A DNA stretch of 64,000 bases from Ailurus styani (lineage: Eukaryota; Chordata; Mammalia; Carnivora; Ailuridae): contig LNAC01000746.1 in NCBI GenBank assembly GCA_002007465.1, positions 62,907 to 126,906 on the forward strand. Reading direction: 5' to 3'. Shown here piece after piece: positions 1-10,689 of the stretch. Every line of letters starts with the position of its first letter. Positions within the stretch are counted from its first letter, which is position 1. Made by a program: the position numbers and the translations under genes. Under the pieces are notes generated by a model. It was given only the letters and a program-made list of their open reading frames with translations. It did no database searches and had not been told where the DNA came from.

Positions 1-87
1 CAAAGAAGCAAGTAAAAAAAAAGGCAAGAGATAAAGCAATAAAAAGAACCAGACAGAGATATGACATGTATCTTAAAACTATCAGAC
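1..87 (+). mobile_element. Old L1M remnant, ORF1 leader side (continues at 1029)
   Basis: The A-rich text resembles the L1M region just before ORF1. It is interrupted by the younger L1 at 88-1015: AAAACTATCAGAC occurs at 75-87 and again at 1016-1028, and the old element resumes after the second copy. Confidence 0.6.
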
Positions 88-1015
88 AATAGAGTTGAGA
101 GTCCAATCTCAACACCCAAAAAAACAGATAATCAAGTCAAAAAATGGGTAGAAGACATGAACAGACACTTCCCCAAAGAAGATATACAAATGGCTAACAG
201 ACATATGAAAAAGTGTCCATCATCAATATCCATCAGAGAAGTTCAAATCAAAACTATACTGAGATACAACCTTACACCAGTTAGAATGGCAAAAATTGAC
301 AAGACAAGAAATAACAAATGTTGGAGAAGTTGTGGAGAAAGGGAAAACCTCTTACACTGTTGGTGGGAATGCAAGCTGCTACAGTCACTTTGGAAAATAG
401 TGTGGAGGTTCCTCAAAAAATTAAAAACAGAGCTACCCTATGACACAGCATTTGCACTACTGGGTATTTACCCCAAAGATACAGATGGAGTGAAAAGAAG
501 GGGCACATGCATCCCAATGTTCATAGCCATAATGTCCACAATAGCCAAACTGTGGAAGGAGTCAAGATGCCCTTCAACAGATGGATAAAGAAGATATGGT
601 CCATTTATACAATGGAATATTACTCAGCCATCAGAAAGGATGAATACCCAACTTTTGCATCAACATGGATGGGACACCAGGAGATTATGCTAAGTGAAAT
701 AAGCAGAGGAAGCCAATTATCATATGGTTTCATTTATTTGTGGAACATAAGGAATAGCATGGAGGACACTGGGAGAAGGAAGGGAAAAATGAATGGGGAG
801 AAATCAGAGTGGGAGACGAACCATGAGAGACTATGGACTCTGGGAAACAAACAGAGGGTTTTAGAAGGGAGGGTATAGGGGGATGGGTGAACCTGGTGAT
901 GGGTATTAAGGAGTGCATGGATTGCATGGAGCACTGGTTGTTATATGCAAACTCATGGAACTCTACATCAAAAACTAATGATGTACTCTATGGTGACTAA
1001 CATAACACAATAAAA
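88..1015 (+). mobile_element. 5'-truncated carnivore L1, ORF2 C-terminus plus 3'UTR, with target-site duplication
   Basis: Translation 100-600 shows the typical L1 ORF2 C-terminal text ([48 protein letters not shown]). A frameshift follows, then YTMEYYSAIRKDEYPTF, then the 3'UTR to an A-rich tail at 1011-1019. The flanking 13-bp repeat AAAACTATCAGAC (75-87, 1016-1028) marks the insertion. Frame breaks rule out function. Confidence 0.9.
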
Positions 1016-1028
1016 AAAACTATCAGAC

Positions 1029-2400
1029 GATTTTAAATAACTAAGATCAAAGCTAAAGGCTTCAGTGGAAAAGTGGACAACATGCATAAACAAATGGGGA
1101 ATTTCATCAGAGATATGGACACCACAAAAAACCAAGCAGAAATCCTAAAAATGAAAAATATTAAAATAAAGAATGCTATCAATGGGCTTATCTATAGGCT
1201 TGATACAGACAAGAAAAGAATCAAAAACCTTAAAAATAGGTCAACAGGCATTACTCAAACTGAAAGAGAAAAAAGAGTCAGGGAAGGCAGAGAAGACACC
1301 ATCCAAGGGCTACACCCCAATATCACACAGACTAATATTCCTATAACTGGAATCTCAAAATAGAATGGAGAAAGGGTGAGGATGGGAGGAATTGGGCAGA
1401 AGAAATATCTGAAATGACAATGGTTGGGAATCTTCCAAAATGAATGAAAGACACCAACCATCAGATATAAAAGCTCATCATAAACAATACAATTAAGAAG
1501 ACAACCCAGAATCCTATAACCAGCACAATGTCTTTCAGAAAAAATGAAGGAGAAATAAATACTTTTACAGACCAATACTAAGAGTTCATTAGCACACCTG
1601 CACCATAAGAAATGTTCAAGGAAGATCTTTAGGTGGAAGGAATATATTATAGAATAGGAAACTGGATCTATGCACAGAAATGAAGAGTTCTAAAGATTCC
1701 ATAAATGTAGCTAAATATAAAATTCATTTTTCCCTTAATTTTCACTTCTCTGAAGGGCTATCTAAAACAAAAGCAGTAAATATGTATCTCATGATTATTA
1801 TTATGTAAAATTAAAACATTTTCTTGTTATATAAAATTAAAATGACAACAATTGCACAAAAAATGGATGGAAGAATTAGGGAGATGCCATTGGATGGTCC
1901 TTATACCACATGTGAAGTGATATAATGTTACTTGAAGATAGAAAAAACAGACTGTGAGAAATTAAAGACGTATATTATAAATTCTAGGGTGACCAAGAGA
2001 ACATTTTTAAAAGAGGTATAACTAATAAGCTAATTGGGAAAATAAAATGTAATTACAAAATAATCCAAAAGAAGGCAAAAAAAGGGAAAAACAGATAAAG
2101 AATAGAAGAATAAATAGAAAACAATTAGTATGATGGTAGAGTTAAAAGATGGTAGATATAAGAACAAGCAGTCTATATATACCCTAACTAAAAAGATAGA
2201 AATTGGGAGATTAGGTGAAAAAGCAAGACCCAACCATACAATGCCCACAAGAAACCATCTGAAATACAAAAATGTAGGCAAGTTAAAAGTAAAGGGATGG
2301 AAAAATACATACAACAGGAGCACTAATCAAAAGAAGATGGAGTGGCTACATTAGTAGCAGACGATATGTTAACAACAAAGTAGACTTCAAACCAAGAATA
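1029..2400 (+). mobile_element. Old L1M remnant, ORF1 end to ORF2 start
   Basis: Coding-like text at 1070-1360 (DNMHKQMGNFIRDMDTTKNQ) matches the L1 ORF1 style. 1930-2390 matches the inter-ORF region and endonuclease start (KARPNHTMPTRNHLKYKN near 2221-2265). There are many stops and frameshifts. It is the host of the insertion at 88-1015. Confidence 0.75.
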
Positions 2401-2429
2401 TTACCAGGTTTAAAAAGGTCATTACTGGG

Positions 2430-2760
2430 AGAAGGGGGATGAATAAGGGGAACAAAGAAAATTTTTAGACCAGTAAAACTATTCTGTTTGACACTATAAT
2501 GGTGGACACATGTCATTACACATTTGTCCCAACCCAGAATTTACAACACCAACAGTGAACCCTAATGTAAATTATGGATTAAGGGTGATAATCTGTCAAT
2601 GTAGATTCATCCATTATCACAAATATACCATTCTGGTGGGGAACACTGATGGTGGGGAGGCTACACACATGTGAAGACAGTGAGGATATGGGAAATCTCT
2701 GTACCTTCTGTTCAATTTTGCTACAAACTTAAAACTCTAAAAACTAAACCCATTTTTTTA
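2430..2760 (+). mobile_element. Old L1 (L1ME-like) 3'-end fragment nested in L1M
   Basis: 'gggtgataatctgtcaatgtaggttcatc'-like text, a GGGGGAGGCTA-like motif near 2655, and 'ctctgtaccttctgttcaattttgct' followed by 'taaaactctaaaa' are recognisable as an old L1 3'UTR end. ORF2-like text resumes near 2775. Confidence 0.65.
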
Positions 2761-2774
2761 AATAATTACTAATG

Positions 2775-3181
2775 ATAAATGGGTCAAATCACAGAGAAGA
2801 CAATAACAATGCTAAATGTATATGCATCTAAAAGAATTCCAAAATACATGAAGAACTGATAGTCCTAAAATTAGAAAGAAAATTCACGATTATAACTGAA
2901 GACTTCACTCACAAATCAATGGAACAAGTACACAGAAATTCAGTAAGGACAGAAAAGAACTGAATAATTTGATTTAACTGACCTTTATAAAACATTCTGT
3001 TCAACAACAGTATAAAAATTCTTCTCAAGTACACATGGAACTTTCACCAGATAGACCATATTCTAAGTCAAAAATCATATCGTAACAAATTTAAAAAAAT
3101 TAATATAAGTTATGCCCTTGGACCAGACTGAGATTAAACTAAAAATCAATGTCATATCTGGGAAATCCAAAGCAAATATTA
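2775..3181 (+). mobile_element. L1M ORF2 endonuclease-region remnant (resumes at 3887-3975)
   Basis: The text matches L1M ORF2 ('caataacaatgctaaatgta', 'agtacacatggaactttcaccagatagaccatatt'). It is split by the SUB1 retropseudogene and continues after it with 'catggatcaaagaagtcacaagagatatt'. Confidence 0.75.
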
Positions 3182-3193
3182 AGAAAGTCCAAA

Positions 3194-3873
3194 CCGGAGT
3201 TGCAAGAGAGCAAGCAGAAGGCAGTTGGGCTGGGAGAGTGGAGCAATGCTTAAATCAAAGGAACTTGTTTCTTCAAGCTCTTCTGGCAGTGATTCCGACA
3301 GTGAGGTTGACAAAAAGTTGAAGAGGAAAAAACAAGTTACTCCAGGAAAACCTCTGAAGAACCAAAAGGCCTGGTGAAACTTCAAGAGCCCTGTCATCCT
3401 CTAAGCAGAATCACAGCAGCAGAGATGGTAACATGTTCCAGACTGGGAAAATGAGGCACATCGATGTTCTGGACCTTAAAGGGGAAGTCCTAACTGGTAT
3501 TAGAGAATATTGGATGGATCCAGAAGGTGAAATGAAACCTGAAAGAAAAGGTATTTCTTTGAATCCCAAGCAATGGAGCCAGCTGAAGGAACAGATTTCA
3601 GACACTGATCATGTAGTAAGAAAACTGTAAAATCAGAGTCATATGAAACTTATATTGTCCTGGTTGTTTTATTCTGTCTTTTTACATTGGCTTTTGTTTT
3701 CTAAACATTGTTTTCCAAGCTACTGTATATTTGGATTGCAAAACAATTTGTAAGACGAATACTTTTTTTTACATGCGTTATTAAAAGTGTTCTGAGTGAA
3801 GCTAATTGTCAACTTTAAGGAGGATTGCTTTATGCATGCCATTTAGTGTAAAATAAAATCAAGTAATAAAAAA
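3194..3873 (+). pseudogene. SUB1: Processed pseudogene of SUB1 (transcriptional coactivator PC4/p15)
   Basis: SUB1 encodes PC4, a single-stranded-DNA-binding RNA polymerase II coactivator. This intronless copy has some 5'UTR (about 3194-3245), a start codon at 3246, and the N-terminal Ser-rich and Lys-rich region ([21 protein letters not shown]). An extra base near 3372 then shifts the frame and gives TGA at 3375-3377. The conserved C-terminal ssDNA-binding half is open again from ATG 3433 to the stop at 3628-3630, including [14 protein letters not shown] and [15 protein letters not shown]. The 3'UTR follows, with AATAAA near 3852 and a short A-rich tail. Flanking near-identical AGAAAGTYCAAA at about 3182-3193 and 3875-3886 is the target-site duplication expected of L1-mediated retroposition. 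It sits inside an L1M ORF2 remnant. Further substitutions in conserved positions show it is not functional. Confidence 0.93.
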
Positions 3874-3975
3874 GAGAAAGTTCAAAGCATATTTCTACAT
3901 AACCCATGGATCAAAGAAGTCACAAGAGATATTAGAGAAGACTTTAAAAAAAGAACAGACTTTAGAATAATGTTT

Positions 3976-5012
3976 ACCAAAAAAATGGTAGGAAGTACAG
4001 ACAATTCCCATATATCCCCTGCTATAATTTCCTCCATTATTAACATTTTGTATTAGGATAGTACATTTGTTAGAATTAACAAACCAATATTAATTCATTA
4101 TTATTAAGTGAAGTCCATATTTCATTCACATTTCCTTAGGTTTTCCTTAATATCCTTTTACTGTTCTAGGATCTAGGAGTCCTTATTGCCTTCAGTTCTC
4201 ATGTCTCCTTAGGCTCCTCTTGTCTGTGATGCTTTTGCAGACTTTCCCTGTGTTTGATGACCTTGGCAGTTTGAGGAGTAATAATCAGATATGTTCTGGG
4301 ATATCCCTCTACTGGAATTTGTTCAACGTTTTTCTCATGATTAGCCTAGGGTTATCAGTTTTGGGGAAGATCACAGAGGTAAAGTACCATATTCATCACA
4401 ATATTTTAAGGGTACCCACTATCAACATGACTGATTATTATTGATGTTGACCTTAATCACCTACTATAGCTGTGTATCATGTTTCTCTACTATAAAGTTG
4501 CTCTTTTTACCCCCTTTCCATACGGTACTCTTCAGGAAAAAATCGCTACCTACAACCCACACTTGAGGGGTGGGGAGTTTTGCTCCATCTACTTTATTTT
4601 TTTTTTAAAGATTTTTTATTTATTCATTTGACACAGAGAGAGAGATTACAAGTAGGCAGAGAGGCAGGCAGAGAGAGAGAGGGGAGAGGAGGAAGCAGGC
4701 TCCCGGCTGAGCAGAGAGCCCCATGTGGGCCTCGATCCCAGGACCCTGGGATCATGACCTGAGCCAAAGGCAGCGGCTTTAACCCACTGAGCCACCCAGG
4801 CGCCCTGCTCCATCTACTTTAGAGTGGAATATCAACACAATTTATTTGGAATTCTTCTTCATGGGAGTTTTCCTTCTTCTCCCCATTTATTTACATATTC
4901 AATTATTTGTTTATATTAGTATGGATTCACAGACATTTATTTTATACTTGAGTTATAATCCAATGCTACATAGTATAGGTGCTCAGAATTTTCCAGCTGT
5001 GGCCAACTGGAA
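3976..5012 (-). mobile_element. L1ME-like 3'UTR fragment, antisense, split by a SINE
   Basis: On the minus strand this is the same family text as 31370-32480: compare 4340-4400 with the complement of 32015-32090, including the 'tcatgattag.ctagggtta' and 'cacagaggtaaagt' blocks. It is inserted into the plus-strand L1M ORF2, which stops near 3975 and resumes near 5015. The SINE at 4597-4805 splits it. Confidence 0.75.
4597..4805 (-). mobile_element. Can-SINE, minus orientation, full length
   Basis: Reads as the complement of the tRNA-headed SINE (head 'ggcgcctgggtggctca' at the right, A-rich tail at the left as poly-T). The target-site duplication TGCTCCATCTACTTTA lies at 4581-4596 and 4806-4821 with no mismatch, so it is young. 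Confidence 0.96.
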
Positions 5013-5230
5013 TGAGAAAGCATTATGAACTGAATGTAAATAAAAGCACATCAAAATTTTAGGAATATTGCTAAAGCAGTCTTCACAGTGAGAGCTGTCA
5101 TATTAAATGCTTATATATCAGAAGAAAAAACTTATATCAAGGAAGAAATCAATCAAATCAATAGGAAAAATACTAAAAATACTAGTGAAACCAAAAGCTA
5201 ATTCATGGAAAAGATCAATAAAAAGTCAAA

Positions 5231-5590
5231 TATGATATGGTTTCACTTATATGTGGAATTTAAGAAACAAAGAAAAAAAGAGACAAAATAACACTCTTGA
5301 ATAGAGAGCACAAACTGGTGGTTGCCAGAGGGTGGATGGTGAAATAGATAAAGGTGCTTAAGGATAAGCTTCCAGTTAAAAAATAAATAAATTATGGAGA
5401 TAAAAGGTAAGCATAAGGCATATAGTTCAATAAGATGGTAATAACATTGTGTGGAGACAGATAGTGACTATACTTACTGTTGTGAGCACTGAGTAATATA
5501 CAGAACTTTTGAATCACTATATTATACACCTGAAACTAATACAACATTGTATGTTAAGTATACTTCAGTTAAAAATAATAAAAATAAATG
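5231..5590 (+). mobile_element. L1 3'-end insertion
   Basis: Classic old L1MA-type 3'UTR: 'atatggtttcacttatatgtggaatttaag', 'tggttgccagagggtgg', and 'acctgaaactaatacaacattgtatgt' followed by an A-rich tail at 5565-5590. It lies inside the plus-strand L1M ORF2. Confidence 0.8.
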
Positions 5591-5861
5591 AAATCGCATT
5601 GAATTTAAAAAATTAATAAATCTCTAACCAAACTGATTAAAAAAATAAAAGAGAAAAAACACACTTTACCAAATCAAGAATAAAAGAGAGGGCATCAATT
5701 CAGATATTACAGACATTACAAAGTTAATAAGGGAACATTATGAACAATTCTAATTCCATAAGTTAGACAACTTATATGAATGAGACAAACTGCCAAAGCT
5801 CATTAAAGAGAGAGATGATCTAATAGTCCTTTATCAATTAAAAACATCGAAGACTGCTACA

Positions 5862-6221
5862 GGCTGAGTTGTGTCCCTCCGAGAATTTTATGTAGAAGTC
5901 TTAACCTCTAATAACCCAAAATATGACTGTATTTGGAGATAGGATCTTTAAAGAGATAATTAAATTAATGAGACTATTTGGGTATACCCTAACCCAATAT
6001 GATTAGTGTCCCTATGAGAAAAGAATATAGGACTCAGATACCACACAGGGAGAAGATGACCATCTGCAAGCCAAGAAGAGAGTCCTCAAAAGAAATAAAA
6101 ACTGACAACACATTGATCTTGGACTCTAGCCTCCAGAATTGTGAGAATATAAATTTCTTTTGTGTAAGCCAATCAGTCACTAGTTTGACTAGCCAATCAG
6201 TCACTTTGTTATGAAAGCCCT
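5862..6221 (+). mobile_element. MaLR (MLT1-type) solo LTR
   Basis: Recognised by 'gactgtatttggagatagga', 'ttggactctagcctccagaattgtgagaa' and the end 'tttgttatgaaagccctag'. It interrupts L1M ORF2. It is an old class III-related LTR with no internal sequence attached. Confidence 0.85.
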
Positions 6222-7097
6222 AGAAAATGAATACAAATATGTATTTTAAAATTCTACAAACACATTCCAAGACCAGATGGTTTCACTGAATTCTACCAAA
6301 CATTTAAGAGAGCAATAATAACAATTTTGTACAAACTCTTCCAGAATACAAAATAGGAGGAAACAGTTCCAAACTAATTTTATAAGGGCAGTTTTACCCA
6401 GATAGCCAAACCAGAAAAAGGAATCATAAAAAAGAAAACCACGGATCAATATCTATCATGAACATAAAATTAAAAATCCTCAATAAAATACTAGTGAATC
6501 AAATCAAACAACATATAAAAAGGATAATACACAAAGTTGGGCTTATCCCAGGAATACAAAGCAGGTTCAGTATTTGAAAATCAACCATATCAACAGACAA
6601 AAGAAGAAAAACTATGTGATCATCTCAGTAGATACATAAAAAGCATTGAAAAAAAATTCAACATGCATTCATAATGAAAACTTTCAGGAAACTAAAACTG
6701 GACAGTATTTCCTTAATATGACAAAAGACATCCACAAAAATCCTACAACTAACATTATACTTACTGATGAAAAACAGAATTTTTCCCCCCAAAATGGAGT
6801 CTACTCTCTGTATTCTTATTCAGCATTGTATCAAAGGTCCCAGCTAGTGCAATAAGTTAAGAAAAAGAAATGAAAAGCATATACATTAGAAAAGTTGAAA
6901 AATAAAACTGTGTCTATTCACAGATAATATGAGTGTCTACATAGGCAAATTCCAAAAAAGAATATATAAAACACCCCTAGAATTAAGAGTGATTTTAATA
7001 AGGTAAAAAGATACAAGGACAATATTTAAAAAATTAATCATATTTCTATACACCAGCAATGAACGATTAAAGTTATAGTATTTTTATGTCACTTTTT

Positions 7098-7282
7098 ATG
7101 ATTTTTTTAATTTATCTGAGAGAAAAAGTGAGAGCAAGAGAGAGCGAGAGAGCACAGAGTGAGAGGGAGAAGCAGTCTCCCCACTGAGCAGAGAGCCGGA
7201 TGCAGGGCCTGATCCCAGGACCCTGAGATCATGACCTGAGCTGAAGGCAGTCTCTTAACTGACTGAGCCACCCAGGCACCCC
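7098..7282 (-). mobile_element. Can-SINE, minus orientation, diverged
   Basis: Complement of the tRNA-derived SINE with a degenerate CT-rich middle. AAAGTATTTTT-like direct repeats lie near 7080 and at 7283-7293. Confidence 0.9.
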
Positions 7283-7427
7283 AAAGTATTTTTAAAGTCC
7301 CCTTTATAATAGCACCAAAACATAGCAGATACTTAGATAAAAGCCTAACAAAGTATGTACAAGATTTTTATGTTTAAAACTATGAAACACTGATTACTGA
7401 TGAAAGAAATCAAAGCAGGCCTAAACA

Positions 7428-7890
7428 GAGTGAGAAATGCTTCCATCAGGGAACACAACAAAGATCCCATTGAATTAGAAGCTGAGAATTCCACCAGGCC
7501 ATTTTAGGTTCCTCATGCTTACTGAATTGATAGGCAAAGATGGGTTACTATATTGTTTGATACAATTCTAATTATCAAGGGGAAAATGGGTTTCTACTAA
7601 ATAGTAGGGGTAAGGAGTATGCTTAGAATGCAGGTGATCTAGAGTGGCTTACAGTGATTAAAGTCAATGGAAATCTGTAATAATTAAATTTAGACATGAC
7701 TGTTACTAGCTTAGACCTTTCCAGGATGAAGGTTTGTGTCACCCTACCAGATAAGGAACCATAACCAACCGAGGTGCTTGCTGAGGTCAGAGAGAATATG
7801 GAATGGGTAGAAGAAGGCAGTTCTACCAGATACAACCTTGTGACCAGTTGCATAAATGAGGATATAATAGTTATGAATAAATCTTCTGTT
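7428..7890 (+). mobile_element. Class III endogenous retrovirus (ERV-L-like) internal fragment, 3' end
   Basis: Text such as 'gaagctgagaattccaccaggcca', 'aaagtcaatggaaatctgtaat', 'aggatgaaggtttgtgtcaccctaccag' and 'accttgtgaccagttgcataaatgagga' is familiar from the 3' end of ERV-L internal regions. It is short and carries multiple stops. The reading is from recalled family features. Confidence 0.6.
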
Positions 7891-7959
7891 TTCAATATAA
7901 ATATTTCATTATATATATATGTGTGTGTAGATATATATATCATATACATTTAAATTTAT

Positions 7960-8440
7960 AATTTAGAGAAATATTTTTGTTTTCTTTTACAGAATATTAA
8001 AGGGGAGTGTTAATCAGCTGAAAAAGAAAGACATCACTCAAAGACCAAAAAGGAGACTTTTATATCCTTTTTTGAGGACAGGGTGAGAGCGTCGTTTTCA
8101 GTTGCCCACAGGTTAACTGTATGATCATAGATGGAAGAATAATGTTTTTACTTGGAGACTAGGCATGGTTTAAAGAGATGTGTATGGGTGCCAAGTTGAC
8201 AAAAGATGGACTGTGGTCACTTTGCAATATGTCAACATGACTAGGTTGAACTACTTCTCCAAGAATTCTATTTCCCAAATGTTTCCAGTTAAGATGGTTG
8301 ACAAAAGAGGTTCTTATGTGAGATTTTGGAAGGTGAACCTGAAGCATTAGCCATTTTGTAATTCACACACACGATAGCTGATCTCCTGACACACCTCATT
8401 CTTTACATAGAAGGAAAAACTTGGTATCACAAAATGCCAA
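7960..8440 (+). mobile_element. Probable LTR or LTR-adjacent sequence of the ERV-L fragment
   Basis: Directly downstream of the ERV-L internal fragment; 'gtcaacatgactaggttgaactacttctccaagaattc' has the look of a class III LTR. Boundaries and subfamily are not clear. Confidence 0.4.
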
Positions 8441-8504
8441 TATTTCCCAAATGAATATAAACGTCATGCCACTCTAATCTGAATTTCAAAAGGGTTTACA
8501 TGGG

Positions 8505-9044
8505 TATACAGGTACCCCTATGTTTATAGCAGCATTATCAACAACAGCAAAATTATGGGAAGAGTCCAAATGTGTATCGACTGATGAATGGATAAAGATG
8601 TGGTGTATATACATATACACAGTGGAATATTACTTAGCCATATTAAAAAGAATGAAATCTTGCCATTTGCAATGAAGTGGATGGAGCTAGAGAGGATGAT
8701 GCTAAGAAAAATAAGTCAGTGAGTGAAAGACAAATACCATATGATTTCACTCACATGTGGAATTTAAGAAATAAAACAAAAGAACATGGGGGGAGAAAAG
8801 GAGAGGCAAACCGAGAAATAGACTCTTAACTATGTAAAACAAACTGAGGGTTATTGGAGGGGAGGTGGGTGCACGGATGGGTTAAATAGGTGACAGGTAT
8901 TAAGGAGAGCATTTCTTGTGATATGCGCTGGGTGTTGTATGTAACTGATGAATCACTAAATTCTACAACTGAAATAAATAGTACACTATATGTTAACTAA
9001 CTAGAATTTAAATACAAATTTGGGGAAAGAAAAAACCAAAAAAC
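8505..9044 (+). mobile_element. 5'-truncated L1 3' end with 17-bp target-site duplication
   Basis: ORF2 C-terminal text ('tggaatattacttagccatatt', 'aatgaagtggatggagctagag') is followed by the 3'UTR to an A-rich tail. AAAAGGGTTTACATGGG at 8488-8504 and 9045-9061 is an exact 17-bp direct repeat. Confidence 0.93.
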
Positions 9045-9114
9045 AAAAGGGTTTACATGGGAATGAACAAAATAATTTAAAACACCATATGTAGCAATAG
9101 CCCAAATAGCCTGT

Positions 9115-9340
9115 AAAAGTTTTTGATTGAAGTATAATTGACATACAATATTCTATTAGTTTCAGGAATATAGTGATTTGGTATCTTTATATATTTTGAG
9201 ATAATCCTCATAAGTCTATTTACCATCTGTCACCAAAGTTATTACAATATTATTGCCTGCATTCCCTACGCTTTATATTACACCCCCAGGATTTGTTTAT
9301 TACTGGAAGTCTACACCTCTTAATCCTCTTTACATTTATT
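9115..9340 (-). mobile_element. L1 3'UTR fragment, minus
   Basis: 'gattgaagtataattgacatacaatattctattagtttcagg' is the complement of a common L1MA/MB 3'UTR tract. It is truncated on both sides. Confidence 0.7.
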
Positions 9341-9344
9341 TTTT

Positions 9345-10305
9345 AGAAATTAAGGGGAAGATTTGCCTTTCCAGATATTACTTACAACTTCTATAATCAA
9401 AACAGAATAATATGTCCACAGGAACAAACAAGACAATCAATGGAAAAGTTTGGAGAACAGAAAAGTATCCAAACATTTTTGGGAACTTAATACGTGATAA
9501 ACATATATTTAAATTTAATTGGGGAAAGTGGCTTAGTGAATGTTGCTGGTATAATTGTCTAGTCCATTTTCTTCAGGTCTACCATATTTAGCAATTAACA
9601 GCAGACAGATTAGTGACCTAAGTAAAAATGAATGAATGAAAGAATGAATGAATGAATGAATGGAAATTCTGGGAGAAATATAAGAGTATTTGTACATTCT
9701 TCCAATAGAGAACCATCTAAACACTCTAAAAACCCACAATGGTTTTGAAGGTTTTCTTTTTTAGGTATGAGGCAGGAGAATAATTTATATTTATCAGATG
9801 TTAGGACTTCCAAAATGTAAAGAGTTCCTACAAAATAATAAGAAAAAAATGCCAAGGGATACAAATATACAAATGAAAGAGGCTAATATACAAACAATAA
9901 GATACTCGTTCTCGGGCGCCTGGGTGGCTCAGTGGGTTAAAGCCTCTGCTTTCGGCTCAGGTCATGATCTCAGGGTCCTGGGATCGAGGCCCGCATCGGG
10001 CTCCCTGCTCGGCGGGGAGCCTGCTTCCCCCTCTCTCTCTGCCTGTCTCTCTGCCTCCTTGTGATCTCTCTCCCTCTGTGAAATAAATAAAATAAATAAA
10101 ATAAAAAAAATTAAAAATAAATAAATAAATAAATAAAAAAAGATACTCATTCTCATTAGTCATCAGGACAATGTGAATTATAGTAACAAGGAACTGCTAT
10201 TTTTCATTCATCAGATTGGCAAAAGTTAGGAAAAGGGTTATCTAGTGATGATAAAAATACGGGAAATTGGACCCTTCAAAACAGCTAGAGCAAGAATAAA
10301 TTGCT
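9345..10305 (+). mobile_element. L1M ORF2 C-terminal remnant with SINE insert
   Basis: 'gatttgcctttccagatatta', 'ggaacaaacaagacaatcaatgg' and 'aaatacaaatgaaagaggctaatat' followed by 'cattagtcatcaggacaatgtgaattat' match L1M ORF2. The element is split by the SINE at 9914-10138. A short GAAT-type tandem repeat lies at 9629-9663. Confidence 0.65.
9914..10138 (+). mobile_element. Can-SINE, plus, full length
   Basis: Head 'gggcgcctgggtggctcagt' with tRNA-like A and B boxes, CT-rich middle, 'gtgatctc' and a long (AAATA)n tail. The target-site duplication AAGATACTCRTTCTC lies at 9899-9913 and 10140-10154. Confidence 0.96.
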
Positions 10306-10308
10306 CTA

Positions 10309-10450
10309 GGGGCGCCTGGGTGGCTCAGTCCTTAAGTGTCTGCCTTCAGCTCAGGTCATGATCCCAGAGTGCTGGGTTCAAGGCCCACATCAGGCTCCCT
10401 GCTCAGCGGGAAGCCTGCTTCTCCCTCTCCCACTCCTCCTGTTTGTGTTT
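10309..10450 (+). mobile_element. Can-SINE, plus, lacks normal 3' end
   Basis: Intact tRNA-like head and body to 'ctccctctcccactcctcctg', then diverges with no A-rich tail. Confidence 0.88.
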
Positions 10451-10689
10451 CCTCCTTTCCTCCTGGAAAGGAGTCTTATATTATCTATTAAAATACAAAA
10501 TGAATATATACCTTGACTTACCAAAAGAATACAACAACAATAAAAGCACTAGTACGTAGGAAACATGTATGAGAATACATGTTGCAGATTAGTAATGGGA
10601 AAAGAGTCAATTGGAGAATGGCTTAATTTATAGTATTTCCATAAGATGGAAAAGAAGAATTCAGATTTTAAAAACTTAATATCTTGCTG

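Larger units (their letters stand above)
5013..7425 (+). mobile_element. L1M ORF2 remnant (reverse-transcriptase region), interrupted four ways
   Basis: L1 ORF2 text is seen at 5015-5230, 5590-5860, 6222-7080 and 7290-7425 ('ccaagaccagatggtttcac', 'aatcaaccatatcaacagac', 'cagtagatacataaaaagcattg', 'ctatacaccagcaatgaac'). It is broken by an L1 3' end (5231-5590), a MaLR LTR (5862-6221) and a SINE (7098-7282). Stops are frequent, so it is dead. Confidence 0.8.

Noticed and set aside
61..588. 175-codon plus-strand frame
   Set aside because: It is the C-terminal part of L1 ORF2 in a truncated, frameshifted element, not a host gene.
9914..9990. tRNA-like A and B boxes in SINE heads
   Set aside because: They are internal Pol III promoter relics of tRNA-derived SINEs, without the cloverleaf of a true tRNA gene.
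9957..10163. Minus-strand frames over a SINE, and similar frames over other SINEs
   Set aside because: Recurrent translations of Can-SINE copies (…SLPSKEPDVGLDPRTLRS type); not genes.
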